Below are positions 23,897 to 27,973 of a DNA stretch of 27,973 bases, piece by piece. Both the position numbers and the translations under genes were made by a program. Every line of letters begins with the position of its first letter. Position 1 is the first letter of the stretch. Under the pieces are notes generated by a model. That model had not been told where the DNA came from. It saw nothing but the letters and a program-made list of their open reading frames with translations, and did not search any database. The stretch is from JAAAPF01 sp964481035 (GTDB lineage: Bacteria; Pseudomonadota; Alphaproteobacteria; Geminicoccales; Geminicoccaceae): assembly GCA_964481035.1 (NCBI GenBank), contig CAYZSE010000028.1, positions 1 through 27,973 of the forward strand, in the 5' to 3' direction.

Positions 23897-24115
23897 GGCG
23901 GCGTCCTCCGTTTTCTGGTTCGCTGAGCGATGACGAGCCTTGGCACGACCGTAGGCAACTCCACGGTAGCGCTTGCTACGGTTCGCTGCTTCGTGACCGG
24001 CCGCGAGACGGGCTCGATGGCGGTCGCGTTCACACCACTCTCACGTCAGCGTGTCTTCTCCGCGGCCTCGTCTCTACCTACTCCTCCAAACCACCGCAAT
24101 TCACGTGGTTTGTTC

Positions 24116-25534
<1,419 letters not shown>

Positions 25535-25551
25535 ACCGCCGCTCGCGTTGG

Positions 25552-25569
25552 CACCGCCCGTGGGCGGTG
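25552..25569. promoter_or_regulatory. Compact hairpin between flavoprotein and kinase genes
   Basis: CACCGCCC and GGGCGGTG (8-base arms, 2-base turn) lie 17 bases after the flavoprotein stop and 14 bases before the kinase ATG. The right arm contains the GGCGGTGG that is the only candidate ribosome site of the kinase, so folding could limit its translation as well as mark the end of the upstream gene. Confidence 0.45.
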
Positions 25570-25583
25570 GTATCCCGCCGGCC

Positions 25584-26609
25584 ATGGCCGAGCCGCAACA
25601 CAGCGAGGGCGCTGCGGACGAGGAGGGGATCGCGCGCCTGTTCGACGACCTCTACGACCCGGCCTTCCTCATCGACGTCGCCAGCGGCCGTTTCTTGCGC
25701 GTCAACCGGGCGGCCCTCGACTTCCTCGGCTACAGCCGCGACGACATCGAAGCCATGACACCGAGCGACATCCACCCGCACGAGATCCCCAAGCTCGACG
25801 ACTTTCTCCGGCTGGTCCGCGCGCACGGCCGCTGGGCTTCGGACGATCTCTCCTGCCGGACGCGCGCGGGCCTTTATGTACCGGCCGACATCCGCGCCAC
25901 ACGGGTCCGCCTCGGTGGGCGCGAATGCGTGCTCACCCTCGTCCGCGACCGCCGCCCGGACGCCGAGGCGGCGCTGGGCCAGTCCTTGCGCCGACTGATG
26001 CACGACCTGCGCAACACGCTGGCGACGACCCAGCTCGCCGCCGATCGGCTGATGCTCCACCCCGACGCTACCGTGCGCCGCGGCGCCGACACGGTGGTGC
26101 GCTCGATCGAGCGCGCCCTCGAGATGTGCCGAGCGACGCTGCGTCGCGGCCGCGCCGAACCGCCGCCACCGAGACGAGAGCGCTTCCTTCTGGCCGACGT
26201 CGTGAGCGAGGTCGCGGCGAGCCTGCCCGCGAGCCCTGCCGGCGGCGCGCTCGTCACCGAGGCGAGCGACGGCCCGCTGACGCTCGACGCCGATTTCGAC
26301 CAGATCTACCGGGTGCTCCTCAATCTCGCCCGCAACGCGGTCGAGGCGGGCGCGCGATCCGTTCGCATCCGAGGTCGCGCCTCCGCCGACGGCGTCGAGG
26401 TCGACGTCGCCGACGACGGGGCGGGCCTGCCCGAGGCCGTACGCGCGCACCTCTTCGACGAGGCGCCCGCCCGCAAGCCCGCGACCGGAACGGGGCTCGG
26501 CCTCGCCATCGCCCGGGAGCTCGCCCGCAACCACGGCGGCGATCTCGCCCTCGCGACGACCGGCCCGGCCGGCACGGTGTTCCGCCTCTCGCTGCCCAAC
26601 TCACGCTGA
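25584..26609 (+). CDS. Soluble PAS-domain sensor histidine kinase
   Basis: The 341-residue protein has an N-terminal PAS domain (about 18-125; FDDLYDPAFLIDVASGRFLR, VNRAALDFLGYSRDDIEAM). The dimerisation helix carries the phosphoacceptor His140 in LMHDLRNTLATTQLAADRL. The HATPase domain shows the N box LLNLARNAVEAG, G1 box DDGAGLP and G2 box GTGLGLAIARELARNHGG. There is no membrane segment, so it senses a cytoplasmic signal. No response regulator gene is adjacent, making it an orphan kinase in this window. It follows the flavoprotein gene by 49 bases on the same strand and may be cotranscribed, which would fit redox sensing, although this is only an inference. Confidence 0.9.
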   Translation: MAEPQHSEGAADEEGIARLFDDLYDPAFLIDVASGRFLRVNRAALDFLGYSRDDIEAMTPSDIHPHEIPKLDDFLRLVRAHGRWASDDLSCRTRAGLYVPADIRATRVRLGGRECVLTLVRDRRPDAEAALGQSLRRLMHDLRNTLATTQLAADRLMLHPDATVRRGADTVVRSIERALEMCRATLRRGRAEPPPPRRERFLLADVVSEVAASLPASPAGGALVTEASDGPLTLDADFDQIYRVLLNLARNAVEAGARSVRIRGRASADGVEVDVADDGAGLPEAVRAHLFDEAPARKPATGTGLGLAIARELARNHGGDLALATTGPAGTVFRLSLPNSR

Positions 26610-26754
26610 CTTCAGGACGACGTGCGGTGGGCGCGCGTCTCCACCTCGAGCCGTCGGTGCACGGGTTCGCCGAAGCCGTGCTGTGCGGGCCATTGCCCAT
26701 TGCCGCCGCGGAGCGCGAGGCCATCGCTCTGCCGGTGTCGGATGCCACGTGCGA

Positions 26755-27288
26755 TCACTCGTCGAGGCGCAGTTCCGGATCCACGCGGGTCCTCGCGAGA
26801 TTGTTGGCCCGCGTCGCCAGCGCGTAGGTTGCGATCACGGTCAAGATCTCCAAGAGTTCCTGCTCGTGGAGGCCCTGACGCGCGAGCTGCGCCAGCTCGA
26901 AGCGCCCGAGCCGACCGTCGGTGTCCATGAGACGACGGGTTGCCGCCACCACCCTCGCGTCCTCGCGCACCGCGGGCACGTCGCCGCGACGGACGGCGTC
27001 GACGCTCGACCTCGCCACACCCGCCGAGGCCGCCTCCTTGACGAAGACGCCCTCGCAATAGCGACAGCCGGCGCGCAGGGCGACCTCGAGCGCGATCAGC
27101 GCATGGGCGCCGCGGCCCAGCGTCGGCGTGCCTTCGAGCGCCGCTTCGAGGTCGACGAAGGCCCTGAGTGCCACCGGGCTGCGCGAGAGCACCCGGTAGA
27201 CGTTGGGCACCACGCCGTCGAACAACATCGCGACGCGCGCCAGGAGGGCATCGGTCGCGTCCGCGGTCCCAGCCGCCGATCGGTTCAT
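26755..27288 (-). CDS. AhpD-like (carboxymuconolactone decarboxylase) family protein
   Basis: The 177-residue protein has GRGAHALIALEVALRAGCRYCEGVFVKEA split over the usual AhpD helices: Cys75 and Cys78 form the CxxC pair, while the His expected four residues later is Phe82. The later helices (GLHEQELLEILTVIATYALA, then TRANNLARTRVDPEL) resemble the family. The ATG at 27288 has GGGAG ten bases upstream. It is convergent with the histidine kinase gene across 145 bases in which I see no feature. Possible role: thiol-dependent peroxide defence with altered proton transfer. Confidence 0.85.
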   Translation of the reverse strand: MNRSAAGTADATDALLARVAMLFDGVVPNVYRVLSRSPVALRAFVDLEAALEGTPTLGRGAHALIALEVALRAGCRYCEGVFVKEAASAGVARSSVDAVRRGDVPAVREDARVVAATRRLMDTDGRLGRFELAQLARQGLHEQELLEILTVIATYALATRANNLARTRVDPELRLDE

Positions 27289-27461
27289 CTCGGCTCATCT
27301 CCCTGCATCGACGCGCATGATGACGTGGCTGCCGTCACACGGCCAAGTCACCAGCGCGTGCGCGCCGCCGGCAAGGGTCACGTCACCGCGAGCCGCGCAA
27401 CCCGCCGGGCTTCCGCGGCATTCCGCGATGCGCTTGTTCACCCGGCGGAGAGGGAGACAGC

Positions 27462-27929
27462 ATGATGCGTTTCAAGTCCGCTCTCATCGCCCTCGCGACG
27501 CTCGCGGCCGCGCCCGCCACCGCCGCCGAGGATCGCGTCGTGCTCGGCGTCGGCGCCTTCGACGGCGTCGAGTTCGACGATGCCTCCGGCGAGGCCCGCC
27601 TCGAATACCGTTCGGGTGCTGCGTCGGGCGAGGGGCTGGGCGGCGACTGGTTTCAGGGGATCGCCCCGCTCGCGGGCTTCCTCGTCAACGGCGGCGTCTT
27701 CGGCTATGGCGGGCTCTACGCCGACCTCCGCCTCGCGCCCCGCATCGTCTTCACGCCCATGGGTGGCATCGGCGGCTACGCCTCCGGCGACGGCAAGGAT
27801 CTCGGCGGCGTCTTCCAGTTCATCATCGGCAGCGAGCTCGCCTATGAGTTCGAGAACCGCATGCGGCTCGACCTCTACGTCTCCCACCTCTCCAACGCCG
27901 GCATCCACGACGACAACCCCGGCACCTAG
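27462..27929 (+). pseudogene. pagL: PagL-type lipid A 3-O-deacylase, truncated before the catalytic Glu
   Basis: The 155-residue product has a signal peptide (MMRFKSALIALATLAAAPAT, then AA), beta-strand-rich outer-membrane sequence and the active-site segment LYVSHLSNAGIHDDNPGT. His142 and Ser144 correspond to the PagL catalytic pair. In Pseudomonas PagL the third catalytic residue, Glu, lies 14 positions after the His. Here that position (codon 156) is TAG, and the last beta-strand is missing. A copy of a dispersed repeat begins at this point (27926). A good GAGGGAG site precedes the ATG. The enzyme would trim lipid A in the outer membrane if intact. As it stands it is probably inactive or poorly inserted. 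Confidence 0.75.
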
Positions 27930-27973
27930 CGCGTTTCCCGAAATGCTTGACCATCCCGCACCCCCGCCCGGCC
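27926..27973. repeat. Second copy of the dispersed repeat, cut by the window end
   Basis: CTAGCGCG, then TTTCCCGAA and CATCCCGCACCCC match 22325-22372 at about 40 of 48 positions. The TAG inside CTAGCGCG supplies the stop codon of the PagL-type gene. In the first copy the matching part continues into a 31-bp palindrome, so a long hairpin is predicted just outside this window. Confidence 0.7.

Overview
This is very G+C-rich DNA with a strong G/C bias at codon third positions. The gene content fits a free-living alphaproteobacterium, perhaps a Rhodospirillales-like lineage: an integrase of the type that carries a YGTHS/LRRTKA motif, rhizobial-type class III cyclase, DUF3179, PagL and several AhpD-fold proteins. 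The taxonomic call is an inference from protein style, not a database result.

Left part (1-11900) looks like a worn genomic island ending at a tRNA-Lys(UUU). Its debris is an IS256-type transposase fragment (1-100, minus), the C-terminal piece of a tyrosine integrase (101-289), a ParD antitoxin followed by a frameshifted ParE toxin (396-1005), a middle piece of the same integrase type (10818-10982) and a second, N-terminally truncated integrase (11112-11819) abutting the tRNA 3' end. Inside the debris lie two intact ABC importers of the ferric-iron/AfuABC type, both with permeases that fuse the two usual subunits. One runs leftward in the order permease, ATPase, binding protein (5285 to 1221). 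The other runs rightward in the order binding protein, permease, ATPase (6475 to 10796). A small CX5R dual-specificity-type phosphatase gene (5392-5973) sits between them.

Middle part (12026-21468) looks like core or stable accessory genome. It holds a radical SAM protein coupled to a periplasmic DUF3179 protein (minus strand); a membrane-anchored class III nucleotide cyclase preceded by a small in-frame leader ORF, then a DUF2189 membrane protein (plus strand); and a tight minus-strand operon of GH15 glycosidase, Crp-type regulator and TVP38-family membrane protein, followed by a divergent AhpD-like protein. The Crp protein has a cyclic-nucleotide-type phosphate-binding cassette, so cyclase and regulator could form a local second-messenger circuit.

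Right part (21622-27973) holds redox and envelope genes. These are an AhpD-type protein with intact CxxC and an excellent Shine-Dalgarno, a cluster of three strong hairpins, a small membrane peptide, a SoxA-like cytochrome c, a MerA-like flavin disulfide oxidoreductase, a soluble PAS histidine kinase, a third AhpD-like protein, and a PagL-type lipid A deacylase. The PagL gene stops exactly at the codon expected for its catalytic Glu, where a second copy of a repeat from the hairpin cluster begins.

I found no CRISPR array, rRNA, phage structural gene or clear multi-gene defence system. The most unusual signals are the PagL/repeat junction, the hairpin cluster, the phosphatase between two divergent fused-permease importers, and the in-frame Arg-rich leader ahead of the cyclase.
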